In this document: positions 1 to 8,287 of the stretch, in pieces
How the letters are laid out: the number at the start of each line of letters is the position of its first letter
Position numbering within the stretch: position 1 is the first letter of the stretch
Origin: CAUUCF01 sp045580225
Lineage (GTDB): Bacteria; Pseudomonadota; Gammaproteobacteria; UBA9339
Direction: 5' to 3'
DNA: 49,114 bases
NCBI GenBank assembly: GCA_045580225.1
Contig: JAZNNJ010000023.1
Span: 1-49,114 of the forward strand
Position numbers and translations under genes: made by a program
Notes under the pieces: model-generated
Database searches by the model: none
The model's input: only the letters and a program-made list of their open reading frames with translations
Told to the model about the DNA's origin: nothing

Positions 1-35
1 CATATTATATTTTGTTAAAATGAATATTAATTACT

Positions 36-911
36 ATGGTAAATAAAACACTATTTATTACTTTGTTAATTACTTTAAATTGCTGGGGAGGTACTAATAA
101 AGTTATTACCCAAAAACAAGTAAAAACTATATCGACTACTAATCATCATGTAACTAATAATAAAAAAACTACAGATCAAATTAAAAACCTTGAAAGACTT
201 GAACACGAAATTTCTCAATTAAGTGATTTATTATCCAGTACAATCGTAACTTACCCTAACTGTTACAAATTTATCATGAAACATCATACCAATACCCCTA
301 TTCCATCTGGATATCGTGATCATCATACTCAAGATTTAATGTGGTCACAATCTGGAAATCATTATGATGATTTTAGATTATTTATCAGTATAAATAAAGT
401 AAACCCTGGTCAAACTGCAAAATGTTATGTTAACCATTTAATTTCTGGTAGAGAACCATACGGTGAATTATCTAAAAGAACTTTTTTTGGTAATAATCAA
501 TTTTTAGTACCTAAGGGTACTCAAGGATATTTATTATCTTCTCCTCAATATGTTTGCGGTAATACTTTATTCGTTACAGTAGTAGAAGCTTATAGCCAAA
601 AAATTATTTATCAAGATTTTAAATTACCAGCTAATACTGAAATTAAATTACCTTTTTCTGGCGAAAATAATCAATTATTTGAAATTCAAATTAAAAAAAC
701 TTGGCATAATCATGTAGATCCATACCATCTCTGTTACGATCGTAACCGCAAAATTAATGATGATGCTAGGGGAGCAATTGTTTTCTATGTAGATCATATC
801 AGCGTCGATACAAACAAACGTGAACAAATTACGCAGAAAATAAATCAATTAAAAAATGAATACCAAACTGCAGAAGAAGAAATTATCTTAGGAGACTATT
901 TAGATTTATAA
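36..911 (+). CDS. Exported protein of unknown function
   Basis: I do not recognise this 291-aa protein. It starts with a short positive segment and a hydrophobic stretch (residues 4-18), which looks like a Sec signal peptide. The cysteine at 16 has Asn before it, so it is a poor lipobox and type I cleavage is more likely. Two predicted coiled-coil segments flank the mature protein (about 50-70 and 260-282). The middle is beta-rich with aromatic residues, several cysteines and many histidines, including three His-His pairs. No catalytic motif is visible. It stands alone before metG, separated by a 106-bp AT-rich gap, so it is probably its own transcription unit. The ATG at 36 is the only start that keeps the signal peptide. 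A periplasmic or surface location is inferred; the function is unknown. Confidence 0.75.
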   Translation: MVNKTLFITLLITLNCWGGTNKVITQKQVKTISTTNHHVTNNKKTTDQIKNLERLEHEISQLSDLLSSTIVTYPNCYKFIMKHHTNTPIPSGYRDHHTQDLMWSQSGNHYDDFRLFISINKVNPGQTAKCYVNHLISGREPYGELSKRTFFGNNQFLVPKGTQGYLLSSPQYVCGNTLFVTVVEAYSQKIIYQDFKLPANTEIKLPFSGENNQLFEIQIKKTWHNHVDPYHLCYDRNRKINDDARGAIVFYVDHISVDTNKREQITQKINQLKNEYQTAEEEIILGDYLDL

Positions 912-1017
912 GAACCAAGAACTTTAATAAATATCTAATCATTCCTTGTTTTTTAGAAAATTTTATTCTATGTTTAAAGCAAGATATTTTTGAAATTAAT
1001 TAAATTATTGATTTTTT

Positions 1018-2637
1018 ATGCGAAGAAAAATTATTGTAACTTCTGGTTTGATTTATGCTAACGGCGACTTGCATCTTGGACATATTTTAGAATTTATTCA
1101 GACTGATATTTGGGTTAGATTTCAAAAATTGAGAGGAGAAGAATGTTATTATTTTAGCGGTGAAGATACCCATGGGACTCCAATTATGATTAATGCACAA
1201 AAACAAAATTTAACTCCTGAAAAATTAATTGCTGAAGTACGCATTTCACACATTAAAGACGCTGAAGATTTCTTAATAAATTTTGATCAATATCATTCCA
1301 CTGATTCTCGAGAAAATCTCGATTTAACCAATATTTTCTACCAAAAAATAAAAGAAAAAAATGATCTAATCGAAAAAGAAATTGAACAGGCTTTTGACCC
1401 AAAATTAAATTTATTTTTACCAGATCGATTTATCAAAGGTACGTGCCCTAAATGCAAAGCGGCTGATCAATACGGAGATAATTGTGAAATATGTGGATCG
1501 TCATATAATCCATTAGATTTAATTGATCCTCGTTCCACTTTAACAGGAGAATCTCCAATTCTGAAAAAAACTAAACACATCTTTTTTAACTTAGCAAATC
1601 ACCAGGATTTCTTACAAAAGTGGTTACCAAATATTGTACCAAAACCACTTTATCACAAATTAACCGAGTGGTTTAAAGCTCCTTTGGAACCTTGGGATAT
1701 TTCTAGAGACGCCCCTTACTTCGGCTTCATGATTCCAAATACAGAAGATAAATATTTTTATGTCTGGTTTGATGCACCTATTGGTTATTTAGCTAGCGCT
1801 AAAGCTTTTAGCAAAAAAAATAATTTAGATTTTGATGAAGATTGGTACCAAAATAGTAATACTGAATTATATCATGTAATTGGTAAAGATATTTTATATT
1901 TCCATGGTTTATTTTGGCCTGCAATTTTAAAAAGTGCTGGCTATCGTTTACCTAACGCATTAAAGGTACACGGTTTTTTAACAGTAAATGGTGAAAAAAT
2001 GTCTAAATCACGTGGAACTTTTATTTTAGCACGGGATTATTTAAACTGTTTTGATCCAGAATACTTGCGATTCTATTTTGCAGCGAAATTAAATGGTTCT
2101 ATTGAAGATTTGGATTTAAATCTAGAAGAATTTATTCAACGTAATAACAGTGATTTAGTTGGTAAAATCGTCAATATAGCTAGTCGTTTAAGTAAATTTA
2201 TAGAGAGGGATTTTAATGGTTATCTAGCTAGTATTGATACTAAGCAAGAACTATGGAAAAATAGTTTAGAATTAATTGATCCAATTATTCAGGCATATGA
2301 AAAAAGCAATTTCGCTCATGCGATGAAATTAATTTTAAAATTAGCTGACTTAGTAAATCAATTTATCGACCAACAAAAACCTTGGACCTTACCTAAAAAT
2401 TCTGTAGAACTACACGAATGTGTTAGTTTAGGTCTAAATGTCTATCGACAAATCATTATTTTTCTAAAACCTATTCTACCTAATCTAGCTCAAAAAAGTG
2501 AATTATTATTTAATCACCCACCCTTTGCTTGGGAAGATTTATATAAACCACTTGAAAAATGCAAGCTAAACCCTTTTAAATCTTTAATGAACAGGATTAA
2601 CAAAGATAAAATTGATTTATTAGTAAAAAAAAGATGA
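1018..2637 (+). CDS. metG: Methionine-tRNA ligase, short form without the C-terminal tRNA-binding domain
   Basis: Class I synthetase that charges tRNA-Met with methionine in the cytoplasm. Visible motifs are the HIGH-type signature H19-L-G-H22, the KMSKS loop at 327-331, and a zinc knuckle with Cys 143, 146, 156 and 159 in the connective peptide, closest to the E. coli-type enzyme. The protein ends at 539 aa. E. coli MetG is about 677 aa because of a C-terminal EMAPII/Trbp111-like OB-fold that dimerises and binds tRNA; that module is absent here. The helical anticodon-binding region (about 390-530) is present. The stop codon overlaps the start of pgpA (ATGA), so the two are translationally coupled. 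There is no clear Shine-Dalgarno before the ATG, but the start places the HIGH motif at the usual distance. Confidence 0.97.
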   Translation: MRRKIIVTSGLIYANGDLHLGHILEFIQTDIWVRFQKLRGEECYYFSGEDTHGTPIMINAQKQNLTPEKLIAEVRISHIKDAEDFLINFDQYHSTDSRENLDLTNIFYQKIKEKNDLIEKEIEQAFDPKLNLFLPDRFIKGTCPKCKAADQYGDNCEICGSSYNPLDLIDPRSTLTGESPILKKTKHIFFNLANHQDFLQKWLPNIVPKPLYHKLTEWFKAPLEPWDISRDAPYFGFMIPNTEDKYFYVWFDAPIGYLASAKAFSKKNNLDFDEDWYQNSNTELYHVIGKDILYFHGLFWPAILKSAGYRLPNALKVHGFLTVNGEKMSKSRGTFILARDYLNCFDPEYLRFYFAAKLNGSIEDLDLNLEEFIQRNNSDLVGKIVNIASRLSKFIERDFNGYLASIDTKQELWKNSLELIDPIIQAYEKSNFAHAMKLILKLADLVNQFIDQQKPWTLPKNSVELHECVSLGLNVYRQIIIFLKPILPNLAQKSELLFNHPPFAWEDLYKPLEKCKLNPFKSLMNRINKDKIDLLVKKR

Positions 2638-3092
2638 AACTCGTTAAGTTCGTGGCTAGCGGCTTTGGTTTAGGTTACTTACCTAAATCTCCTGGTACGT
2701 ATGCTAGTTTAGGAACAGTAATCCTTTTAAAATATCTTAACATTAATAATTTTGAGCAATTATTATATATTATTTTTTCCCTAGCCATGTTAGGATGGTC
2801 ATCTTTATACTATTTACCCTCAAATTTAACTAAAATTGACCCTTCTTGGATTACTATTGATGAAATATTAGGACAATGCGTTACTTTTGTCGGTTTTTAT
2901 CCTAATTTTCCTCTAACTTGGTCAAACTTTCTCATTGCTTTTGTATTGTTTAGATTCTTCGATATTTTAAAACCTTTTCCTGTCAACTACGCAGATAAAA
3001 TTAAATCTCTGCATGGAATTATGATCGATGATATCATCGCCGGTTTATGGGGAGCCGCGATAATTCTTACTGTAACTAAAATATTGACCTAA
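2634..3092 (+). CDS. pgpA: Phosphatidylglycerophosphatase A
   Basis: Inner-membrane phosphatase that removes phosphate from phosphatidylglycerophosphate to give phosphatidylglycerol, upstream of cardiolipin. The family signatures are clear: an N-terminal Gly-rich block with Leu-Pro-x-x-Pro-Gly-Thr (about 12-24), the Asp-Glu-Ile-Leu-Gly motif in the middle, and a C-terminal block Phe-Asp-x-x-Lys-Pro-x-Pro followed by Gly-Ile-Met-x-Asp-Asp and Ala-Gly. At 152 aa with three or four membrane segments the length is normal. It starts inside the metG stop by a 4-bp ATGA overlap, so it depends on metG transcription and translation. Its 3' end converges on the symporter gene with a 36-bp gap that shows no strong hairpin. 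Confidence 0.95.
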   Translation: MKLVKFVASGFGLGYLPKSPGTYASLGTVILLKYLNINNFEQLLYIIFSLAMLGWSSLYYLPSNLTKIDPSWITIDEILGQCVTFVGFYPNFPLTWSNFLIAFVLFRFFDILKPFPVNYADKIKSLHGIMIDDIIAGLWGAAIILTVTKILT

Positions 3093-3128
3093 CACATTTA
3101 TCAAAACACTTAAACGACAAAATAATTT

Positions 3129-4337
3129 TTATTGCGTGTACTTTTCATGATCTAAACTACCTTCTAAATGGTCAATAACTACCGTTGCTGCACAATCCCC
3201 AGTAACATTAACAACAGTCCTAAACATATCTAATAAACGATCAATCCCCATAATTAATGGAATAATCGCATCTGGCAAACCAACAGCATGCAAAACCATT
3301 CCTAACATAATTACTGCCCCACTAGGGTATCCTGCTGCCCCTATTGAACCTATTGTCGAAGTTAGTGCTAAAATTAAATATTGATAACTCGTTAAATTTA
3401 CTCCTAACATTTGCGATAAAAAAACAGCACAAACTGTAATATAAATCGCTGAACCACTCATATTTATAGCAGCTCCCAAAGGTAATACGAAATTAGCACT
3501 ACCTGAAGATATCCCTAATTTATTTTGTAATTCATCTACTGCTAACGCAATACTCGCCTTACTGCTAGAACTAGCAAAAGCCAATGACTGAATATTTAAA
3601 GTTTTTCTAAAAAAAGAAAAAGGATTTAAACGACAAAATAACAACATTATTCCAAAAACTAAATACTGAATAAAAAAAGCTCCTAAAATAGTACTTGCTA
3701 ATTTACCCAAACTCAAAAAACTAGCAAAACCGTAATTACCCACAACCCAAGTAATAATTGCAAATACCCCATAAGGAGTAGTTTTTACAATCAATTCCAC
3801 CATTTTAAAAACTACACTAGTAAATGAAGCAACTAATTGACGAGCTAATTGCCCTTTTTCTCCAGCTAAAATTATGGATATACCAAAAATAAAAGCAAAA
3901 AATACTACCTGCAAAGTATTTCCCTGTGACATTGCCATAACTGGATTTTTAGGAAATATCTCAGTCAATAATGACTTTAATGATACTACCGCAGCAGAGC
4001 CGTTCAATTCAGAACCTAAATTTAATGTTAAATTTACTCCCTCCCCCGGCCTAAATAAATTAGCAATTAATATACCCAAACTTACTGCAAAGATAGTCAT
4101 TCCTAAATAAACTAAAGCAGCTTTTTTACCCAATCGCCCTAACAAAGCAGTATCACTAAGATTAGTAATTCCGTACAAAATAGCACAAAAAACTGTAGGA
4201 ATAACAATCATTTTAATTAAATTCATATAAATGTCTGCGATGGGTTCTACATAAGTAACTAATTCAGGTAAATACCTACCCGTTATTCCACCTAAAAACA
4301 TTCCTATCAAAACTTTATGGCATAAACTAAACTTCAT
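3129..4337 (-). CDS. Dicarboxylate/amino acid:cation symporter (DAACS), probably for glutamate or aspartate
   Basis: Secondary transporter of the GltP/DctA family, 402 aa with about eight membrane helices and two re-entrant loops. The first hairpin has a serine-rich stretch (Ala-Ser-Ser-Ser-Ser-Lys). The last helix carries D370, R373, N377 and D381, matching Asp394, Arg397, Asn401 and Asp405 of archaeal GltPh, which bind the amino group, the side-chain carboxylate and sodium. That favours acidic amino acids over dicarboxylates. One departure is the usual Asn-Met-Asp-Gly-Thr motif, here Asn292-Met-Ser-Gly-Ser; the lost Asp belongs to a sodium site in GltPh, so ion coupling may differ. The gene overlaps folKP by 11 bp and ends the long atp transcription unit. 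Importing amino acids fits a host-dependent lifestyle (inference). Confidence 0.93.
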   Translation of the reverse strand: MKFSLCHKVLIGMFLGGITGRYLPELVTYVEPIADIYMNLIKMIVIPTVFCAILYGITNLSDTALLGRLGKKAALVYLGMTIFAVSLGILIANLFRPGEGVNLTLNLGSELNGSAAVVSLKSLLTEIFPKNPVMAMSQGNTLQVVFFAFIFGISIILAGEKGQLARQLVASFTSVVFKMVELIVKTTPYGVFAIITWVVGNYGFASFLSLGKLASTILGAFFIQYLVFGIMLLFCRLNPFSFFRKTLNIQSLAFASSSSKASIALAVDELQNKLGISSGSANFVLPLGAAINMSGSAIYITVCAVFLSQMLGVNLTSYQYLILALTSTIGSIGAAGYPSGAVIMLGMVLHAVGLPDAIIPLIMGIDRLLDMFRTVVNVTGDCAATVVIDHLEGSLDHEKYTQ

Positions 4338-5616
4338 TTTTAATACCCCATTCTAACCACTTTCGATTCACAACTGGTTGGTGAATCCTTAAATAATCAA
4401 CATCATTTTTTAAATGATAAGAAACTGCACCAGTCAAATCATCTAGACTACATGTAGAATTACCGTGCCATTTTGTTAAATAACTTTTTCTAGAATGTCC
4501 AATCAAAATCCTAACACCTAAATTTCGAAAAACATAAAGATTATCTAATACTAATAAATTTTGTTTCAAATTTTTTCCAAAACCAATTCCCGGATCAAAA
4601 ATAAATTGCTCTAATGATAATCCAGCATTAACCCAAGCTTCTAAATTAATACATAATCTATGATACATTGTTTCTAAAATATCAAAACCCTTAAAATACT
4701 TATCTTGTGCAGGTAATCCTAAATTATCCATTACTACTATTTGCCAATCAGTATCCCTAAATAAAGCTAACTTTTCCTTACTTAAATCACCACTTTGATC
4801 ATTAACTATTTTTACTGGATAATCTAATAGTCTACGCATAATACCTAATCTGAAAGTATCTACGCTTAAATATGCACTGTTAGCAGGAAATTTTTCTAAA
4901 AACGGCTTCAATCTATCCCATTCGGTGTTTTCGTCTATCAATGTACGATTAGGCGCAGTAGATACTCCTCCTACATCAATGTATTCACATCCTTGTTCAA
5001 AATGTTCATGAACTTTTCGAATTCCTGTTTCTACAGTATCATGATCACTAAATGATTCAATAGATAAATTTATAATTCCTACTAAAGCTGGACGATCAAC
5101 TCTAAAAGGAGTTAACTTCAAAGTTTCTGTTATTTGCAAACGTTCTACCCAATTTGCTATTGTTACATTATTAATTAAAAAATCACCAGGCCAAATTTCC
5201 GACAATGGCTGTAATGCAAAAAGACGATTAGTTAGCTCTAAATGAGGAATCGTAAGATTAGGTAAATTAATTTCTCCATGGTTCCATACCAAAATATCCA
5301 GATCTATCTCTCGAGGAGACCAACGTTCACTTAATTTCCTTCCAACTTGAGCCTCTATCGTTTTTAAATATCTTAATAAAACCTCAGGTAATACATCCGT
5401 TCTTATTTTTAAAGCAAGATTATAATATGGTATATTCCAACTTTCTGGAGAATTCGGTAGCAATAATGCCTCCGTTTCATAAATTCTAGATATTTCGATA
5501 ATTTCTAATCCAAAATCACTAAAAAGCTTAATTGCTTTACGAATATATCCTAAACGATCACCTAAATTGCTTCCCACTGCAATTCCATAAATTTCTTTTT
5601 TCAATTTTTTACCCAT
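4327..5616 (-). CDS. folKP: Fused HPPK-DHPS folate synthesis enzyme
   Basis: Bifunctional protein of two consecutive folate-pathway enzymes: 6-hydroxymethyl-dihydropterin pyrophosphokinase (about residues 10-160) and dihydropteroate synthase (about 175-425). HPPK shows Gly-Ser-Asn-Leu-Gly-Asp at 15-20 and the Arg-x-x-Pro-Arg-x-Ile-Asp-Leu-Asp block. DHPS shows the Asp-Val-Gly-Gly block, Ser-Val-Asp-Thr, Val-Asn-Asp, Asp-Pro-Gly-x-Gly-Phe-Gly-Lys, Ser-Arg-Lys and a final Arg-x-His. Loops 1 and 2 diverge: the usual Pro-Asp-Ser-Phe is Ile-Glu-Ser-Phe, and Ser-Thr-Arg-Pro-Gly is Ser-Thr-Ala-Pro-Asn. I chose the ATG at 5616, one base after the atpC stop (429 aa); an upstream in-frame start at 5670 would run 53 bases into atpC. 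E. coli has two separate genes; fused versions are known from Rickettsia and plants. Located between atpC and the symporter. Confidence 0.93.
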   Translation of the reverse strand: MGKKLKKEIYGIAVGSNLGDRLGYIRKAIKLFSDFGLEIIEISRIYETEALLLPNSPESWNIPYYNLALKIRTDVLPEVLLRYLKTIEAQVGRKLSERWSPREIDLDILVWNHGEINLPNLTIPHLELTNRLFALQPLSEIWPGDFLINNVTIANWVERLQITETLKLTPFRVDRPALVGIINLSIESFSDHDTVETGIRKVHEHFEQGCEYIDVGGVSTAPNRTLIDENTEWDRLKPFLEKFPANSAYLSVDTFRLGIMRRLLDYPVKIVNDQSGDLSKEKLALFRDTDWQIVVMDNLGLPAQDKYFKGFDILETMYHRLCINLEAWVNAGLSLEQFIFDPGIGFGKNLKQNLLVLDNLYVFRNLGVRILIGHSRKSYLTKWHGNSTCSLDDLTGAVSYHLKNDVDYLRIHQPVVNRKWLEWGIKNEV

Positions 5617-5617
5617 A

Positions 5618-6043
5618 CTATTTAATTTTTTTATCTTTACTAGATAATTGTACAGTACGTAATTTAGCACTAATTTGAGATATTTTAACCAATAAATTAG
5701 TAATATTTTTACGTTGACTTTTATTCATAATCAACCGCTTAATTTGGTCTTTTTTACGAATTTCGTTAGCTTCATCAATATCTTTGGCAGCCAATACCGT
5801 ATCTGCTAAAATAATCACATGATTCGGTTGCACATCTAATATCCCTTTAGAAACGTAAAAGTAAGTAATTCTATCATTTTTTACTATTTTTATTTGTCCC
5901 GGTTTAATTAACGTTAAAAAGGGAATATGACCTGGTAAAATACCAACTTCTCCCAAGACACCTGATACTACAACCATATTAACCATTCCGGAAAAAATAG
6001 GTTTTTCTAAACTAATAATTTCTAAAAAAATTTCCTTTTTCAT
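5618..6043 (-). CDS. atpC: ATP synthase F1 epsilon subunit
   Basis: Central-stalk subunit that links rotation to the c ring and can inhibit ATP hydrolysis through its C-terminal helices. The N-terminal beta-sandwich is typical: the Gly-Glu-x-Gly-Ile-Leu-Pro-Gly-His-x-Pro motif lies near residues 31-41, followed by a Lys-Pro-Gly turn. The C-terminal helical hairpin (about 85-141) is present and rich in Lys and Ile. The 141-aa length is normal. Its start overlaps the atpD stop by 4 bp (ATGA), and folKP begins one base after its TAG stop, so the folate gene is read with the operon. Confidence 0.96.
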   Translation of the reverse strand: MKKEIFLEIISLEKPIFSGMVNMVVVSGVLGEVGILPGHIPFLTLIKPGQIKIVKNDRITYFYVSKGILDVQPNHVIILADTVLAAKDIDEANEIRKKDQIKRLIMNKSQRKNITNLLVKISQISAKLRTVQLSSKDKKIK

Positions 6044-7419
6044 GATAATTTCTTACTTTTTTCTACTGCCTCTTCTACCGTTCCTACCATATAAAAAGCT
6101 TGCTCAGGCAAATCATCATATTTTCCAGACAATATTTCTTGAAAACCACGAATCGTATCTTGTAACTCTACGTATCTACCAGGTATACCACTAAAAGTTT
6201 CAGCCACAAAAAAAGGTTGAGATAAAAATTTTTCTATTTTACGAGCTCGATTCACCGTTAATCTATCTTCATCACTTAACTCATCCATACCTAAAATCGA
6301 TATAATTTCTTTTAAATCTTTATAACGTTGTAAAATTTGACGAACCATTTGTGACGTTTGATAATGTTCCTTCCCAACAATCGACTCTTCCAATTGTTTA
6401 CTAGAAGAACTAAGTGGATCTACCGCCGGAAAAATACCAATTTCAACAATATTTCTTGATAAAACAATACTAGCATCTAAATGAGTAAAAGTTGTTACTG
6501 GTGATGGATCAGATAAATCGTCAGCAGGAACATAAACTGCTTGTACTGAAGTAATTGATCCACTTTTAGTAGAAGTAATCCGCTCTTGCAACATTCCCAT
6601 TTCTTCAGCCAACGTTGGCTGATACCCTACTGCTGAAGGCATTCTTCCTAATAAAGCTGATACCTCTACTCCAGCTAACGTATAACGATAAATATTATCA
6701 ATAAAAAACAACATATCCTTTCCAGAATCTCGGAAATACTCTGCTACAGTTAATCCACTTAAAGCAACTCGTAAGCGACTTCCCGGAGGTTCATTCATTT
6801 GCCCATAAATCAAAGCAACTTTATCCAAAACCTGCGCCTCTTTCATTTCATGATAAAAATCATTCCCTTCACGAGTACGCTCTCCTACTCCTACAAACAC
6901 TGAATAACCATTGCTTTCAATCGCAATATTTCGGATTAACTCTAAAATAGTTACGGTTTTACCTACTCCTGCTCCACCAAATAATCCAACTTTACCTCCC
7001 TTAGCAAAAGGAGTTAACAAATCAATTGCTTTGATTCCTGTAACTAATACTTCAACCGTTCCTTTTTGTTCTACAAAAGAAGGGGGAAAACGATGAATAG
7101 GCAAATATGCATCTGCTTTTATCATGCCAGCATTATCAATAGGTTCACCCAAAACATTCATTATTCTACCTAAAGTCCCTTCACCTACTGGAATTTGAAT
7201 AGGATGTCCTAAACTCTTAACTAACATATGACGTTTTAAACCATCAGTTTGTCCCATAGCAACAGTTCTAACTATACCATCACCTAACTGTTGCTGTACC
7301 TCTAAAATTAAACCATTATCTAGTACTTCTAAAGCATCATAAATTTTAGGAACATCCCCAACTGGATACTCTATATCTACAATTGCCCCTAAAACTGCAA
7401 TAATTTTACCTTCCATCAT
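6040..7419 (-). CDS. atpD: ATP synthase F1 beta subunit
   Basis: Catalytic subunit of F1. The P-loop Gly-Gly-Ala-Gly-Val-Gly-Lys-Thr has its lysine at 154, followed by the Gly-Val-Gly-Glu-Arg-Thr-Arg-Glu-Gly-Asn-Asp block and the Asp-Asn-Ile-Tyr-Arg-Tyr segment (usually Asp-Asn-Ile-Phe-Arg-Phe). The 459-aa length is standard. Two ATG codons lie in tandem (7419 and 7416). The first overlaps the atpG stop (TAATG) and follows a good purine-rich ribosome binding site, AGGGGTGA. It ends in an ATGA overlap with atpC. Nothing suggests decay. Confidence 0.98.
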   Translation of the reverse strand: MMEGKIIAVLGAIVDIEYPVGDVPKIYDALEVLDNGLILEVQQQLGDGIVRTVAMGQTDGLKRHMLVKSLGHPIQIPVGEGTLGRIMNVLGEPIDNAGMIKADAYLPIHRFPPSFVEQKGTVEVLVTGIKAIDLLTPFAKGGKVGLFGGAGVGKTVTILELIRNIAIESNGYSVFVGVGERTREGNDFYHEMKEAQVLDKVALIYGQMNEPPGSRLRVALSGLTVAEYFRDSGKDMLFFIDNIYRYTLAGVEVSALLGRMPSAVGYQPTLAEEMGMLQERITSTKSGSITSVQAVYVPADDLSDPSPVTTFTHLDASIVLSRNIVEIGIFPAVDPLSSSSKQLEESIVGKEHYQTSQMVRQILQRYKDLKEIISILGMDELSDEDRLTVNRARKIEKFLSQPFFVAETFSGIPGRYVELQDTIRGFQEILSGKYDDLPEQAFYMVGTVEEAVEKSKKLS

Positions 7420-8285
7420 TATTTCACCCCTAATAAAGCTTCTGCTCCACCCACAATTTCGGATATCTCTGTTGTAATCAGTTCTTGACGAATTTTATGA
7501 TAAATTACCTGTAAATTTTTAATCATAATTACCGTATTATCAGTAGCACTCTGCATTGCTAGCATCCTAGCAACTTGTTCACTAGCAATATTTTCCACCA
7601 CCGTTTGAAAAATTTGTGCTTCTAAATACCGTAAAATCAACTCTTCAGTCAATTGCGCAATATTTGGCTCGCATTCACATTCTTCCCGTTTAATTTCACT
7701 AATTTCTAACCCTTCAAAAGGTAGAAGTTGTTTAATTTTAGGTTGAAAAGCTAAATCTGTAAGTTGGTTATGAGCAATAAATACCCTACTTAATTTTTTA
7801 ATTCTATATAACTTAAGAAGTTCCCTTCCCTTTTTTACTACTTCAACAACATTAGGCATTTCTCCCAAACCAGAAATAGCATTAACCAATATTCCTTTTC
7901 TTTTTTCGAAAAAATTACGAGCTTGATCCCCAAATAATGACCAAAAAAACGTTTTTTTACCAAATTGTTTATTATGCTCTAACACTAACTGAAACAAATT
8001 AGTATTTAAACTACCACATAATCCGTGATCACTAGATAAAATCAAATATCCAATACCTTTAGAATGTAAATTATCTTTAAAATATCCCAATTGATTCTTA
8101 GTATTTTGATAAGATAACAAATGCTGTAATACTTCCGAAACTTTATTAGCATAACAAAAAGTTGCTTCTTTACGTTTTTTAGTCACAAATATTTTACTAG
8201 CCGCCACGTTTTGCATAGCCCTCGTGATTTTTTGAATCTTACGAATACTTTGAATCTGTTCTTTTATATCTTTTAATGATTTCAT
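7419..8285 (-). CDS. atpG: ATP synthase F1 gamma subunit
   Basis: Rotary central shaft of F1, 288 aa. The N-terminal helix carries the family pattern Ile-Arg-Lys-Ile-Gln-Lys-Ile-Thr-Arg-Ala-Met (about 14-24). The central Rossmann-like domain contains Ser-Asp-His-Gly-Leu-Cys-Gly-Ser-Leu-Asn (about 84-93). The C-terminal helix has Met-Gln-Ser-Ala-Thr-Asp-Asn and ends near Glu-Ile-Val-Gly-Gly-Ala-Glu-Ala-Leu. It sits 2 bp after atpA and shares a TAATG junction with atpD. Confidence 0.97.
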   Translation of the reverse strand: MKSLKDIKEQIQSIRKIQKITRAMQNVAASKIFVTKKRKEATFCYANKVSEVLQHLLSYQNTKNQLGYFKDNLHSKGIGYLILSSDHGLCGSLNTNLFQLVLEHNKQFGKKTFFWSLFGDQARNFFEKRKGILVNAISGLGEMPNVVEVVKKGRELLKLYRIKKLSRVFIAHNQLTDLAFQPKIKQLLPFEGLEISEIKREECECEPNIAQLTEELILRYLEAQIFQTVVENIASEQVARMLAMQSATDNTVIMIKNLQVIYHKIRQELITTEISEIVGGAEALLGVK

Positions 8286-8287
8286 TG

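Noticed and set aside
5617..5670. Upstream start of folKP at 5670
   Set aside because: It would overlap atpC by 53 bases and add residues unlike HPPK; the ATG at 5616 fits the conserved start.
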